Shown one piece after another: positions 18,777 to 28,280 of a stretch of 64,000 bases of DNA (its first letter is position 1; every line of letters starts with the position of its first letter). The position numbers and the translations under genes are program-made. Location: assembly GCF_029193575.1 (NCBI RefSeq), contig NZ_JARGCS010000044.1, forward strand, positions 1 to 64,000, read 5' to 3'. The DNA comes from Pseudomonas entomophila. Lineage in GTDB: Bacteria > Pseudomonadota > Gammaproteobacteria > Pseudomonadales > Pseudomonadaceae. Below the pieces are notes generated by a model that saw nothing but the letters and a program-made list of their open reading frames with translations, ran no database searches and had not been told where the DNA came from.

Positions 18777-19601
18777 TTGAATTCCGATAAACGAAATTTC
18801 GAGGAGCCTGGGGTCAGTGTGGTGTCGCGCCTGTTCGCCGTGTTGCGGGTGTTGGGCGAGGCGCCGGCCGATGGCATGCGGGTGAGCGAGCTGGCCGAGC
18901 AGGTGGGCCTGTCGCAGCCGACCACCCACCGCCTGGTGCGCAGCCTGGTGGAGGAGGGCATGGTCGAGCAGGACGCGCGCAGCAAGCGCTACCGCTTGAG
19001 CCTGGCGTTCTTCGCCTTGGCGGCGCGGGCCGGCAACAGCGGCAACCTGCGCGACCTGGTGCGGCCGAGCCTGTTGCGCTTGTCGGCGTCGCTGGGTGAT
19101 TCGCTGTTCCTGCTGGCGCGCACGGGGTTCGACGCGGTGTGCCTGGACCGCAGCGAGGGGCCGTACCCGATCCGCACCTTCACCGGCGACATCGGTGGGC
19201 GCGTGGCCTTGGGCGTGGGGCAGGGGAGTCTGGCGATCCTGGCGTTCCTGCCGGAGGAGGAGCGCGAGACGGTGATCCGCCACAACCTGCCGCGGCTGCG
19301 GGATTTCCACCTGTACGACGAAGTGTTCCTGCGCGCCGAGGTGGATAACGTGCGGCGCCTGGGTTATGCCGCGCGCAATACCGGGGTGTTGCCGGGGATG
19401 GCCGGCTTGGCGGTGCCGATTCTGGATGGCAACGGGCATGCGGTGGCGGCGTTGAGCGTGGCGACCATCAGCGACCGGCTGGGGCCGGAGCGGTTGCCGA
19501 TGGTGGTGGAATTGCTCAAGCGCGAGACGGCGGCGATCGGGCCGAAGATCAACCCGTTCGACCCGACGCTACGGCATCCGACGCGGGTGTTCGGCGAGTA
19601 G
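18777..19601 (+). CDS. IclR-family transcriptional regulator
   Basis: A 274-aa regulator with an N-terminal winged helix (VSELAEQVGLSQPTTHRLVRSL) and a C-terminal IclR effector domain. The start is TTG 18777, with CAGGA about ten bases upstream; a nearer ATG (18767) is in another frame and stops after seven codons. It is divergent from the amine transport/oxidase operon and is the obvious candidate to control it in response to substrate or a breakdown product. Confidence 0.88.
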   Translation: MNSDKRNFEEPGVSVVSRLFAVLRVLGEAPADGMRVSELAEQVGLSQPTTHRLVRSLVEEGMVEQDARSKRYRLSLAFFALAARAGNSGNLRDLVRPSLLRLSASLGDSLFLLARTGFDAVCLDRSEGPYPIRTFTGDIGGRVALGVGQGSLAILAFLPEEERETVIRHNLPRLRDFHLYDEVFLRAEVDNVRRLGYAARNTGVLPGMAGLAVPILDGNGHAVAALSVATISDRLGPERLPMVVELLKRETAAIGPKINPFDPTLRHPTRVFGE

Positions 19602-19614
19602 AGGTGCGGTGTTC

Positions 19615-19637
19615 GGGCGGGCCCTATCGCGGGGCGC
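19615..19637. repeat. REP element, partial
   Basis: GGGCCCTATCGCGGGGCGC, a short putida-type REP half between the convergent iclR-like and chemoreceptor genes. Confidence 0.6.
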
Positions 19638-19641
19638 GGTG

Positions 19642-21768
19642 TCAGGTACGGAACTGCTCCATCAACGCCTGTTGCTGGTTGGCCAGCCGGTTCAACGCCT
19701 GGCTGATCCGCGCCGATTCCTCGGCCTGCCCCGACAACGACTCGGTCACGTCACGAATCCCCGCCACGTTGCGGTTCACCTCCTCGGCCACCGCGCTCTG
19801 CTCTTCGGCCGCCGAGGCGATCTGCAGGTTCATGTCGCTGATCACCGCCACCGCCTCGCCAATGCGCTGCAATGCCGGCAGCGCCTGCTCCATGCGCGTG
19901 GCGCTGTCCTTGGCCTGGCGCTGGCCCTCGTGCATGGCGCCGACCACGTCGCGGGTGCCTTGCTGCAAGCCCTCGATCACCTGGCGAATCTCCTCCACCG
20001 ACACCTGCGTGCGCTGGGCCAGGTTGCGCACCTCGTCGGCGACCACGGCGAAGCCGCGCCCGGCCTCGCCGGCCCGGGCCGCTTCGATGGCGGCGTTGAG
20101 CGCCAGCAGGTTGGTCTGCTCGGCGATCGCGCGGATGACCTCCAGCACCGAACCGATCTGCTCGCTGCGCCCGGCCAGCGAGCGCGCCTCGTCCATCGCC
20201 GCATCCATGCCGGCGGCCAGGCGGTCGATGGCCTCGCGGGTCGAGGCCACCAGTTGCAGGCCCTCTTCGCTGGCCAGGTCGGCCCCACGCGCGGCTTCGG
20301 CGGCCTGCGCGGCGTTGTGCGCCACGTCCTGGGCGGTGGCGCTCATCTCGTTGGCGGCGGTGGCGACTTGCTCGATCTCGCGGTGTTGCTGCTGCATGCC
20401 GGCGCTGGTCTGGCTGGCGATGGCGGCGGACTGGTCGGCGGTGCCACGGGCCTCGTGCAGCGAGCCCTTGACCTGGGCGATCACCGGCTGGAGTTTGTCG
20501 AGGAAGCGATTGAACCAGCCGCTGAGCAGGCCCAGTTCATCCTCGCGGGTGTGATCCAGGCGCCGGGTCAGGTCGCCTTCGCCGCTGGCGATGTCTTGCA
20601 GGCGCGCGGCCACCGCCAGGATCGGCCGGGTCACGCCACGGGCCATCAGCCACACCAGCAGCAAGCCGAGCACCGCGGCGCCCAGGCCAATCGACAGGCT
20701 GTGGACGTTGGCCTGCTGGTTGTCGCTGGCCAGGCGCTGGTTGAGGGTCATCGCCGGGGCGCGCAGCACCGCTTCCGGCAGCTCCAGCAGGACTTGCCAG
20801 GGCGCCGCGCCAGGGATTGGCGCGAACGGGCGTGAAACGCGCATCAGGCCGCTTTCCTGGCGTTCGATCGGCTGCCCGGCGCGCATCGGCGCCAGCAGCG
20901 CCTGGGCCCGGGGGCCGAGGGCCTGTTCCAAGGGCTTGCTCAGCTGGCTGGCATCCTGGCTGTGCCCGGCCAGCAGGCCGACGGGGCTGACGATGCTGAC
21001 CTGGCCCTGGCCGTCGAACAGCTCCTTGCGCCCGTCCAGGCTCAGTTGCTGGAGGTTGTCCAGGCCGATGTCCAGGCCGACCACGCCGACCACCTTGCCG
21101 TTTTCCAGCAACGGCAGGGCGATGCTGGTCATCAGTACCTGCTGGCCGTTGACCTCGTCGAAGTACGGGTCGAGCACGCAGGCCTTGGCGGTTTCCTGCG
21201 GGCAGGTCAGCCAGCGGTTATAGGGCGAGCCGTTGGCGCCGAGGCGGGTGTCGGCGAGCATCGACTCGGGCATGGCCTCGTGCTCCAGCTGGCCGACGCT
21301 GGGCTGCGACCAGTACAGCGAGAAGCGTCCGCTCTCGTTGCTGCCCAACTCGGTATTGCCGGCGAAGCGGGCGTCCTGCTGGTCGAGGGCGTCGGGCTGG
21401 AACACCAGGTACAGGCCGATCAGGTCGGGGTTGCCGGCCAGGGCGGCTTCGGCCTGGGTGTTCAGCGCCGCGCGCAGGTCGTCGCCGCCGCGCGCCTTGA
21501 GCACCTGCACCAGGCGGGCGAAGCCGTTGCCGTACTGGTAGGCGTCCATGAAGTAGCGCTGGATGCGCAGCGCCTGGGTCTCGGCGTGGGCCTGCAAACG
21601 CAGGCGCGCGCTGTGGTCGAGCAACTCGGTGTTGGCCTTGAACACCTGCTCGGCGCTGCGCCGCGACTGGGTCAGCGAGGTAACCACCAGCACGGCGACG
21701 ATCGCCAGCAGGCACAGGCCGGCGAGCAGGGTGATCTTCCACTGGATGGAGAGGCGGCGCAGCGACAT
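19642..21768 (-). CDS. Methyl-accepting chemotaxis protein with dCache-type periplasmic domain
   Basis: A 708-aa receptor: membrane helix at about 10-32, a large periplasmic domain (about 33-350) with the dCache signature [14 protein letters not shown], a second helix (about 355-380), HAMP, and a cytoplasmic signalling domain with the conserved hairpin [22 protein letters not shown] 21768 follows AAGGAAA and was chosen over an upstream in-frame start. It lies 65 bases after the PuuP-like permease gene on the same strand. Together with the amine region nearby this suggests a polyamine or amine sensor like McpU/TlpQ; ligand specificity is inferred. Confidence 0.9.
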   Translation of the reverse strand: MSLRRLSIQWKITLLAGLCLLAIVAVLVVTSLTQSRRSAEQVFKANTELLDHSARLRLQAHAETQALRIQRYFMDAYQYGNGFARLVQVLKARGGDDLRAALNTQAEAALAGNPDLIGLYLVFQPDALDQQDARFAGNTELGSNESGRFSLYWSQPSVGQLEHEAMPESMLADTRLGANGSPYNRWLTCPQETAKACVLDPYFDEVNGQQVLMTSIALPLLENGKVVGVVGLDIGLDNLQQLSLDGRKELFDGQGQVSIVSPVGLLAGHSQDASQLSKPLEQALGPRAQALLAPMRAGQPIERQESGLMRVSRPFAPIPGAAPWQVLLELPEAVLRAPAMTLNQRLASDNQQANVHSLSIGLGAAVLGLLLVWLMARGVTRPILAVAARLQDIASGEGDLTRRLDHTREDELGLLSGWFNRFLDKLQPVIAQVKGSLHEARGTADQSAAIASQTSAGMQQQHREIEQVATAANEMSATAQDVAHNAAQAAEAARGADLASEEGLQLVASTREAIDRLAAGMDAAMDEARSLAGRSEQIGSVLEVIRAIAEQTNLLALNAAIEAARAGEAGRGFAVVADEVRNLAQRTQVSVEEIRQVIEGLQQGTRDVVGAMHEGQRQAKDSATRMEQALPALQRIGEAVAVISDMNLQIASAAEEQSAVAEEVNRNVAGIRDVTESLSGQAEESARISQALNRLANQQQALMEQFRT

Positions 21769-21833
21769 GGGGCTTTCCTTCTCGATCATGGACAACGCCC
21801 GCGTTCAGGCGCGGGCGTTGTCGGCAGGGTGGT

Positions 21834-23186
21834 TCATTCGGCGGCGTAGCTGGGCGGGGCCACGCGGAAGGCCTTGGTCATCCAGGCCAGGTAGAGCGCG
21901 CCTAGCGCTGCCCAGACACCCCCGAACAGCAGCGAGTGGCCGTTCAGGTCGAGCCACAGCGAGACGATGATGCACAGGCCGATGGTCGGCAGCACCAGGT
22001 ACTTCAGGTGGTTGGCCAGCCCTTGGCGATTGCCTTCGCGCAGGTAGCAGTGGTTGATCACCGACAGGTTGACGAAGCTAAAGGCCACCAGTGCGCCGAA
22101 GTTGATGATCGAGGTGGCGGTGACCAGGTCGAAGAAGATCGCCGACAGCGAAATCAACCCGACCACCAGGATGTTCACCACGGGGGTCTTGTAGCGCGGG
22201 TGCAGGCGGGCGAACACCCGCGCCGGGATCACGTTGTCCCGGCCCATCACGTACAACAGGCGCGATACGCTGGTTTGCGAGGCCAGGCCCGAGGCGATGG
22301 TGTTGATCACCGTGCAGGCGATGAAGATCGACTGGAACAGCTTGCCGCCAACGTACAAGGCGATTTCCGGCAGGGCCGCCTCCTGGTCGTGGAAGCGCGC
22401 CATGGTTGGGAAATAGGCCTGGATGAAGTAGGACACGGTGATGAAGATCAGGCCGCCGATCAGCGCGGTCAGGAAGATCGCCAGCGGGATGGTGCGGGCT
22501 GGGTTGCGGGTCTCCTCCGACAAGCAGGTCACCGCATCGAAGCCCAGGAACGAGAAGCACAGGATGGTCGCACCGGCGGCCAGGGCGTTGAGCTGGGTAT
22601 GCTCGTCGGCGAACGGCGCCAGGCTCCAGGCGGTGCCCAGCCCTTCGCCCTGGTTCAGGCCGCGTATGCACAGGTAGATGAACACCGCGATGATCGCCAC
22701 CTGCACGCCGACGAACAGCAGGTTGAAGTGCGCCACCAGCTTCACGCTGCGCACGTTGATCAGGCTGACCAGCGTGACGAAGCCGACCACCCAGGCCCAC
22801 TCCGGCACCTCGGGGAACATCGCCGAGAGGTAGAGCTTGGCGAGCAGGGCATTGACCATCGGCAGCAGCAGGTAGTCCAGCAGCGACGACCAGCCGACCA
22901 GGAAGCCCACGTGCGGGTTGATGGCGCGCTGGGTGTAGGTGTACGCCGAGCCGGACTGCGGGAAGCGGCGGACCAGGATGCCGTAGCTCAGTGCGGTGAA
23001 CAGGATGCCAGCCAGCGCCAGGATGTAGGCGCTGGGCACGTGCCCGGCGGTGATGCCGGAAACGATGCCGAAGGTGTCGAACACGGTCATCGGCGTGAGA
23101 TAGGCCAGGCCGATGATGATCACGTGCCACAGGCGCAGGGTTTTCTGCAGTTGGCCGGTGCCAGGGGCGCTGTGGTCAGGCTGCAT
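21834..23186 (-). CDS. APC-family amino acid/polyamine permease, PuuP-like
   Basis: A 450-aa protein with about 12 hydrophobic helices. The first helix region ([19 protein letters not shown]) and [18 protein letters not shown] match the PuuP-like branch of APC permeases, which import putrescine or amino acids with protons. It is upstream of, and probably co-transcribed with, the dCache chemoreceptor. It should bring in the compound that the receptor detects. Confidence 0.87.
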   Translation of the reverse strand: MQPDHSAPGTGQLQKTLRLWHVIIIGLAYLTPMTVFDTFGIVSGITAGHVPSAYILALAGILFTALSYGILVRRFPQSGSAYTYTQRAINPHVGFLVGWSSLLDYLLLPMVNALLAKLYLSAMFPEVPEWAWVVGFVTLVSLINVRSVKLVAHFNLLFVGVQVAIIAVFIYLCIRGLNQGEGLGTAWSLAPFADEHTQLNALAAGATILCFSFLGFDAVTCLSEETRNPARTIPLAIFLTALIGGLIFITVSYFIQAYFPTMARFHDQEAALPEIALYVGGKLFQSIFIACTVINTIASGLASQTSVSRLLYVMGRDNVIPARVFARLHPRYKTPVVNILVVGLISLSAIFFDLVTATSIINFGALVAFSFVNLSVINHCYLREGNRQGLANHLKYLVLPTIGLCIIVSLWLDLNGHSLLFGGVWAALGALYLAWMTKAFRVAPPSYAAE

Positions 23187-23583
23187 GCTGGCAAGGCTCC
23201 TGCTGGGCGGAAACGGCGGGCGAAGGGTATTGCGCGGACGGCATGGGCGAGCGGGCGGGCTCCATGTTGTTCACCTTTTATTGTTGGAGCGGGGTGGGTG
23301 ATGAAAATAAAAAACGATGCCCTGATGTGTGTCAAGTTAAACATGACAAGATGTTACTGATTCGTAATTTTTATCGATAACTATTGCCTTTTTTGGCTTT
23401 TTTTTGCGCAGAGTTGCACCGTTTATCGATTTTCGTGTTTTAAAAAATTAACGGGTGACGCGATTGCCCAAGACCTCGTCGGCCTGTGGCGACGCCACAC
23501 GGCAAGCAACAGTGCTACCCTTGCCGGCCCTGGGCGCGGCGATGGCTGCGGCCCATCACTACGGACAGCAATCGGTTCTATTC
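23187..23583. promoter_or_regulatory. AT-rich divergent promoter region with repeated TTATCGAT
   Basis: About 400 bases between the permease and the DUF945 gene. TTATCGATAA (23371-23380) is a perfect palindrome, and a second TTTATCGAT lies at 23423-23431, about 50 bases away, in DNA far richer in A and T than the surroundings. These could be operator copies for the permease. No gene is supported here. Confidence 0.4.
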
Positions 23584-25092
23584 ATGAAGAAATCAGTAGG
23601 CATCCTTTCCGGCCTGGCCATCGCCATCGCCGTCGCAACCACCGCTGGCGCCTGGTACACCGGCAAGCAGCTGCCTGGTGAACTGGAGCGCTCTGTCGCG
23701 CGCGGTAACGAGGAACTCAAGAAGGCCCTGGTCGGCACCGGCGGCAGCATGACCATCGAGCTGGTTTCGCTCGACCAGCGCCTCTTCACCAGCACCGCGC
23801 AATACCGCCTGAAGGCCAAGGACATCCAGGTGGGCGAAAGCGAGTCGCTGAACTTCGAAGTGGGCGTGCTCGACGACATCGAACATGGCCCGTTCCCCTG
23901 GTCGCGGGTCAAGGCGGGCAAGCTGATGCCGGTGCTGGCCACCAGCAACAGCGCCTTGCAGAAGGATGACTTCACCGCGCCCTGGTTCGCCGCCGCCGGC
24001 GACAAGGCGCCGGTCACCGGTCAGGTCAGCCTCGGCTACGACGGCAGTGTCGACAGCGATATCCGCCTGGCGCCGGTCACCCTCAAGGAAGACAACGGCA
24101 ATACCCTGGACTTCACCGGCATGCAGTTGCTGCTCAGCGGCGACCGCGAAGGCAAGGCGGTGAAGATCCACGCGACCGCCGACAAGCTGGTGATGAACCT
24201 GGTCAGCGACGACCAGCCACCGGTGAAGCTCGACCTGGGCGGCTTCAAGATGGGCGGCGAGCTGGCCAGCACCGGCCATGACATGGTCTACGTCGGCCAC
24301 CTCGACCTCTACCTGGGCGAAACCCAGGTCACCCTCGGGCCGAAGCAGGAAGTGCTGGTGCTCAAGGGGCTGGAGCAGAACAGCCTGTACAGCGCCGAAG
24401 GCGAAAACAAGCTGGGCGGTCGCCTGGCCTACAAGGTCTCGGACATCACCTACGCTGGCCGTGCCGTGGGCAGCGGGCAGATGGTGCTGACCATGAAGTC
24501 GCTGAACATTCCGGCCATGCAGTCGCTGATCGAGTGGTACCAGACCAAGCTGCCGCAACTGCAAGCCGCTGCCGCCGAGGGTCAGGAAGTGCCGGCCCTG
24601 GACATGACCCCGCAGGAGCAGGCGAAGGTCCAGGCCGACCTGCAGCAGTTGCTGGCCGACAAGCCGCAACTGGCTGTCGAAGACCTGTCGTTCAAGACCG
24701 CTAACGGCGAGAGCCGCTTCACCCTGGCGGTCGACCTGGCCAACCCGGCGTCCTTCGACCTGCCACCGGACCAGCTGGGCAAGCAACTGGTGAGCAAGCT
24801 GCAAGGCAAGCTGTCGGTGTCCAAGGCGATGGTCGGTGACCTGGCGACCCTGCAGGCGCTGCTCGATGGCCAGACCGATGCCCAGGCGATCGCGATGCAG
24901 TCCGGCCAGGCGGGTGAGATGCTCGGCATGATGGCGCTGCAAAGCGGCATGGCCACGGTGCAGGGCAATGACGTGGTGTCGAGCCTGCATTACGCCGATG
25001 GCATGGTCGATTTCAATGGCAAGAAGCTGACTGTCGAGGAGTTCGCCGTGCTCCTGAGCATGCGCCTGGCGGCGCTGTCGCCGCAGGGCTGA
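23584..25092 (+). CDS. YdgA/DUF945 family protein
   Basis: A 502-aa protein with one N-terminal membrane helix (residues 5-24, GILSGLAIAIAVATTAGAW) and a long periplasmic part, typical of the DUF945/YdgA family (about 500 residues in E. coli). The family's role is not established. ATG 23584 places the hydrophobic anchor at the N-terminus; earlier in-frame starts would add a non-hydrophobic extension. It is followed by a REP pair and stands alone. Confidence 0.85.
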   Translation: MKKSVGILSGLAIAIAVATTAGAWYTGKQLPGELERSVARGNEELKKALVGTGGSMTIELVSLDQRLFTSTAQYRLKAKDIQVGESESLNFEVGVLDDIEHGPFPWSRVKAGKLMPVLATSNSALQKDDFTAPWFAAAGDKAPVTGQVSLGYDGSVDSDIRLAPVTLKEDNGNTLDFTGMQLLLSGDREGKAVKIHATADKLVMNLVSDDQPPVKLDLGGFKMGGELASTGHDMVYVGHLDLYLGETQVTLGPKQEVLVLKGLEQNSLYSAEGENKLGGRLAYKVSDITYAGRAVGSGQMVLTMKSLNIPAMQSLIEWYQTKLPQLQAAAAEGQEVPALDMTPQEQAKVQADLQQLLADKPQLAVEDLSFKTANGESRFTLAVDLANPASFDLPPDQLGKQLVSKLQGKLSVSKAMVGDLATLQALLDGQTDAQAIAMQSGQAGEMLGMMALQSGMATVQGNDVVSSLHYADGMVDFNGKKLTVEEFAVLLSMRLAALSPQG

Positions 25093-25103
25093 CGTAGCGC
25101 GTC

Positions 25104-25170
25104 GGCCCCATCGCGGGGCAAGCCCGCTTCCACAGGTACCTGTGGGGGGGCTTGCTCCGCGATGGGGCTG
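25104..25170. repeat. Inverted REP pair around a 16-bp palindrome
   Basis: Two REP copies in opposite orientation flank CCACAGGTACCTGTGG (25130-25145, a perfect palindrome), so the transcript can fold into one long hairpin. It lies between the DUF945 gene and nadA and may stop or stabilise the upstream message. Confidence 0.85.
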
Positions 25171-25367
25171 GCACAGGCAACCCTGTCCAGCCCTCCCGCA
25201 AAAACCCCTTTTGCATTCCCCCGATTGTCTGTAGCCTTCGCCGTCCGATAATAATCCGCGCCCGCAGAGGGCCGTGATGGCCCGCCACGCCGGCCGTCCG
25301 GCACCATTAGCCGATCTGCCAGGGCCGGGTGATACACTCGACTGACGCGCATGCAGGCCCAGCGATC

Positions 25368-26426
25368 ATGACCCAGATTTCCGAACGCCTCCTGGTTCAA
25401 GCCCACCTTGACGCCAAGCAGCCCATCACCCTGACGCCCGCGCAGGAGGCTGAATACCGTGCAGCCATCGCTGCCGAGCTCAAGGCCCAGAACGCCGTTC
25501 TGGTCGCCCACTACTACTGCGACCCGATCATCCAGGCGCTGGCCGAGGAGACCGGCGGTTGCGTCTCCGACTCCCTGGAAATGGCCCGCTTCGGCAAAAA
25601 CCACCCAGCCAGCACCGTGGTGGTCGCCGGCGTGCGTTTCATGGGCGAGACGGCGAAGATCCTCACGCCTGAAAAGCGCGTGCTGATGCCCACCCTGGAG
25701 GCGACCTGCTCGCTCGACCTGGGCTGCCCGGTGGAGGAGTTCTCGGCGTTCTGCGACCAGCACCCGGAGCGCACGGTGGTGGTCTACGCCAACACGTCCG
25801 CGGCGGTGAAGGCGCGTGCCGACTGGGTGGTGACCTCCAGCTGCGCCCTGGAGATCGTCGAAAGCCTGATGGACAACGGCGAGACCATCATCTGGGGCCC
25901 GGACCAGCACCTGGGCCGCTACATCCAGAAGCAGACCGGTGCCGACATGCTGCTGTGGGACGGCGCCTGCATCGTCCACGAGGAGTTCAAGTCGCGGCAA
26001 CTGGCCGACATGAAGGCGCTGTACCCGGAGGCGGCGATCCTGGTGCACCCGGAGTCGCCCGAGGCGGTGATCGAGCTGGCCGACGCGGTGGGTTCCACCA
26101 GCCAGTTGATCAAGGCCGCGCAGACCCTGCCGAACAAGACCTTCATCGTCGCCACCGACCGCGGCATCTTCTACAAGATGCAGCAGCTGTGCCCGGACAA
26201 GGCATTCGTCGAGGCGCCGACCGCCGGCAACGGCGCGGCCTGCCGCAGTTGCGCGCACTGCCCGTGGATGGCCATGAATACCCTTGAGCGCACGCTGGAC
26301 TGCCTGCGCAAGGGCAGCAACGAGATTTTCGTGGAGCCGGCATTGATTCCGCGGGCGATCAAGCCGCTGAACCGCATGCTGGATTTCACCCAGGCGGCGC
26401 GCTTGAAGTTGTCGGGCAACGCCTGA
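25368..26426 (+). CDS. nadA: Quinolinate synthase
   Basis: A 352-aa enzyme making quinolinate from iminoaspartate and dihydroxyacetone phosphate in NAD synthesis. [22 protein letters not shown] and the cysteines in ATCSLDL, TSSCALE and CAHCPWM, which include the [4Fe-4S] ligands, are all present, and the length is normal. ATG 25368 was chosen over an earlier in-frame start that would add 13 unrelated residues. It converges on the bepA-like gene with a shared hairpin between them. Confidence 0.97.
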   Translation: MTQISERLLVQAHLDAKQPITLTPAQEAEYRAAIAAELKAQNAVLVAHYYCDPIIQALAEETGGCVSDSLEMARFGKNHPASTVVVAGVRFMGETAKILTPEKRVLMPTLEATCSLDLGCPVEEFSAFCDQHPERTVVVYANTSAAVKARADWVVTSSCALEIVESLMDNGETIIWGPDQHLGRYIQKQTGADMLLWDGACIVHEEFKSRQLADMKALYPEAAILVHPESPEAVIELADAVGSTSQLIKAAQTLPNKTFIVATDRGIFYKMQQLCPDKAFVEAPTAGNGAACRSCAHCPWMAMNTLERTLDCLRKGSNEIFVEPALIPRAIKPLNRMLDFTQAARLKLSGNA

Positions 26427-26438
26427 GCGGAATGTGAA

Positions 26439-26459
26439 AGGGGCTGCACAGCAGCCCCT
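26439..26459. terminator. Bidirectional hairpin terminator
   Basis: AGGGGCTGC-aca-GCAGCCCCT, perfect 9-bp arms between two convergent genes. A short T-rich stretch follows on the minus strand and a weaker one on the plus strand. Confidence 0.8.
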
Positions 26460-26466
26460 GTTCATA

Positions 26467-27900
26467 TCAACGCATCATGTCCTTGACCATGCGCTGCTGT
26501 TCCAGAATCTCCCGCTGACGCTGGTCGATCTGCGCAGCCAACGGGAAATTGCTCCCCGCCCGGCGCTTGGCGAAATCCAACTGTTGCACCGCCTGGTCGA
26601 AATCCCCCACCAGGGTGAAATATTCCGCGCGCGCGCGGTGCAAGCCGATGGTATTGCCCGACAGCCCGCGCACCTCGGCCACGTCGTACCACACGTCCGG
26701 GTCGTCTGGGCGGTTCTTCACCAGGTCATCCAATACCTTCTCCGCTTCAGCCGGCTTGCCTTGCTTGACCAGCAAGTCGGCGCGCACCTGTTTCAGTGGA
26801 TAGTTGCCCGGGTACAGCCCCTGCAGGCGGGCGACCCGTTGCTGGGCGTCGGCCAGGCGGTTGTTGGTGATATCCAGGTCGATCTGCGCCAGGTTGTAGG
26901 TGATGTCGTTGGGCGCCTTGGCCAGCAGCGGCTTCAGGTTCTCGCGCGCTTCGTTGAGTTGGCCGCCCTTGATCTGCGCCAGGGCCAGGCCATAGCGCGC
27001 GGCATCGAGGTTGGGGTTCTCGTCGAGCTGGGCGCGGAAACGCTTGGCCGCCAGCCCTGGCGTGCCTTCGTAGGTGAGTGCCACGCGGGCGCGGATCAGT
27101 TGGTAGCGCTGGCTGTCCTCGACGCCGCCCTTGGGCGCCTGCTCGGCGCGGTTGCGGGTGTCGGCGATACGCGATTCGGTGACCGGGTGGGTCAGCAGGA
27201 ATTCCGGCGGCTTGGCGTCATAGCGGTACTGGCGGGCCAGGCGTTCGAACATCGACGGCATGTTGCGCGGGTCGTAGCCGGCCTTTTCCAGGTTCTGGAT
27301 GCCGATGCGGTCGGCCTCCTGTTCGTTCTGCCGGGAAAAGCGCCGCTGCTCCTGGATGGCCGCGGCCTGGGTGCCGGCGATCACGCCGATGCCGGCGTCA
27401 CCGCCACCGCCGGCGGCCAGCACGATACCGGCCAGCAGCGCTGCCATCATCGGCAACTGCATGCGTTGCTGGGCCTCGACGCCGCGGGCGAAGTGGCGTT
27501 GGGAAAGGTGCGCGAGTTCGTGGGCCAGCACCGAGGCGTACTCGCCTTCGGTCTGGGCATTGAGGAACAAGCCGCCGTTGACCCCGACGATGCCACCTGG
27601 CGCGGCGAAGGCGTTGAGCTCGCGGCTGTCGATCAGGATGAACTCCAGACGCCGGTCCTGCAGCTGGCTGGTTTCGGCCAGCTTGTACACGCTGGTCTCG
27701 ACGTAATCCTTGAGCTGTGGGTCGTTGAGCTGGTTGACCTGGCCGCGCAGCAGGCTCAGCCAGGCGCGACCGAGCTGGTGCTCCTGCTGCGGGGAAACGA
27801 TCGCGGAGCTGGCGTCGCCCAACGACGGCAAGTCGTCGGCGTGGCCGGGGAGGGCCATCAGGCAGGCCAGCGCCAGCAGGGTGGGGCGCAGTAGATTCAT
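26467..27900 (-). CDS. bepA: M48 metalloprotease with TPR repeats, BepA-like
   Basis: A 477-aa periplasmic zinc protease. A signal peptide (about 1-21, ending GHA) is followed by HELAHLSQRH (HExxH zinc site) with the third-ligand Glu in NEQEADRIG, and a C-terminal half of tetratricopeptide repeats (about 280-450). E. coli BepA (YfgC) has this layout and supervises LptD assembly and degrades stalled outer-membrane proteins. It converges on nadA and is divergent from tusA. Confidence 0.92.
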   Translation of the reverse strand: MNLLRPTLLALACLMALPGHADDLPSLGDASSAIVSPQQEHQLGRAWLSLLRGQVNQLNDPQLKDYVETSVYKLAETSQLQDRRLEFILIDSRELNAFAAPGGIVGVNGGLFLNAQTEGEYASVLAHELAHLSQRHFARGVEAQQRMQLPMMAALLAGIVLAAGGGGDAGIGVIAGTQAAAIQEQRRFSRQNEQEADRIGIQNLEKAGYDPRNMPSMFERLARQYRYDAKPPEFLLTHPVTESRIADTRNRAEQAPKGGVEDSQRYQLIRARVALTYEGTPGLAAKRFRAQLDENPNLDAARYGLALAQIKGGQLNEARENLKPLLAKAPNDITYNLAQIDLDITNNRLADAQQRVARLQGLYPGNYPLKQVRADLLVKQGKPAEAEKVLDDLVKNRPDDPDVWYDVAEVRGLSGNTIGLHRARAEYFTLVGDFDQAVQQLDFAKRRAGSNFPLAAQIDQRQREILEQQRMVKDMMR

Positions 27901-28019
27901 GCATGAAGCTCGCGTCGATCAAAGAGGCTTACTGTAGCCCGCTCACACGTGGGCGACCAGTGGCGGTATCCTACGAGACTTGTCTGCAATGCACTGTTGC
28001 CCCGCCAGGAGACTTCCGG

Positions 28020-28259
28020 ATGATTGACACCCCGACCTGCGACGCCGAACTCGACGCCAGCGGGCTGAACTGCCCCTTGCCGCTGCTCAAGGCGAAAATG
28101 GAGCTCAACCGGCTGGCCAGTGGCGCGGTGCTCAAGGTGATCGCCACCGACGCCGGTTCCCAGCGCGACTTCCGCACCTTTGCCCAGCTCGCCGGTCATA
28201 CGCTGCTGCGTGAAACGGCCGATGCCGGGGTGTACACCTACTGGCTGCGCAAGGCCTGA
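28020..28259 (+). CDS. TusA-family sulfurtransferase
   Basis: A 79-aa protein with LDASGLNCPLPLLKAK: the Cys-Pro motif carries the persulfide sulfur in TusA, used for tRNA 2-thiolation and related sulfur transfer. ATG 28020 lies a few bases after CAGGAG. It is 21 bases upstream of the perM-like gene and likely shares its transcript. Confidence 0.92.
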   Translation: MIDTPTCDAELDASGLNCPLPLLKAKMELNRLASGAVLKVIATDAGSQRDFRTFAQLAGHTLLRETADAGVYTYWLRKA

Positions 28260-28280
28260 GTCTTTTTCCAAGGATCTTCA

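Noticed and set aside
25104-25170. REP pairs considered as the start of a CRISPR array
   Set aside because: The repeats are palindromic, unevenly spaced and scattered singly or in pairs over the window; no regular spacer pattern exists.
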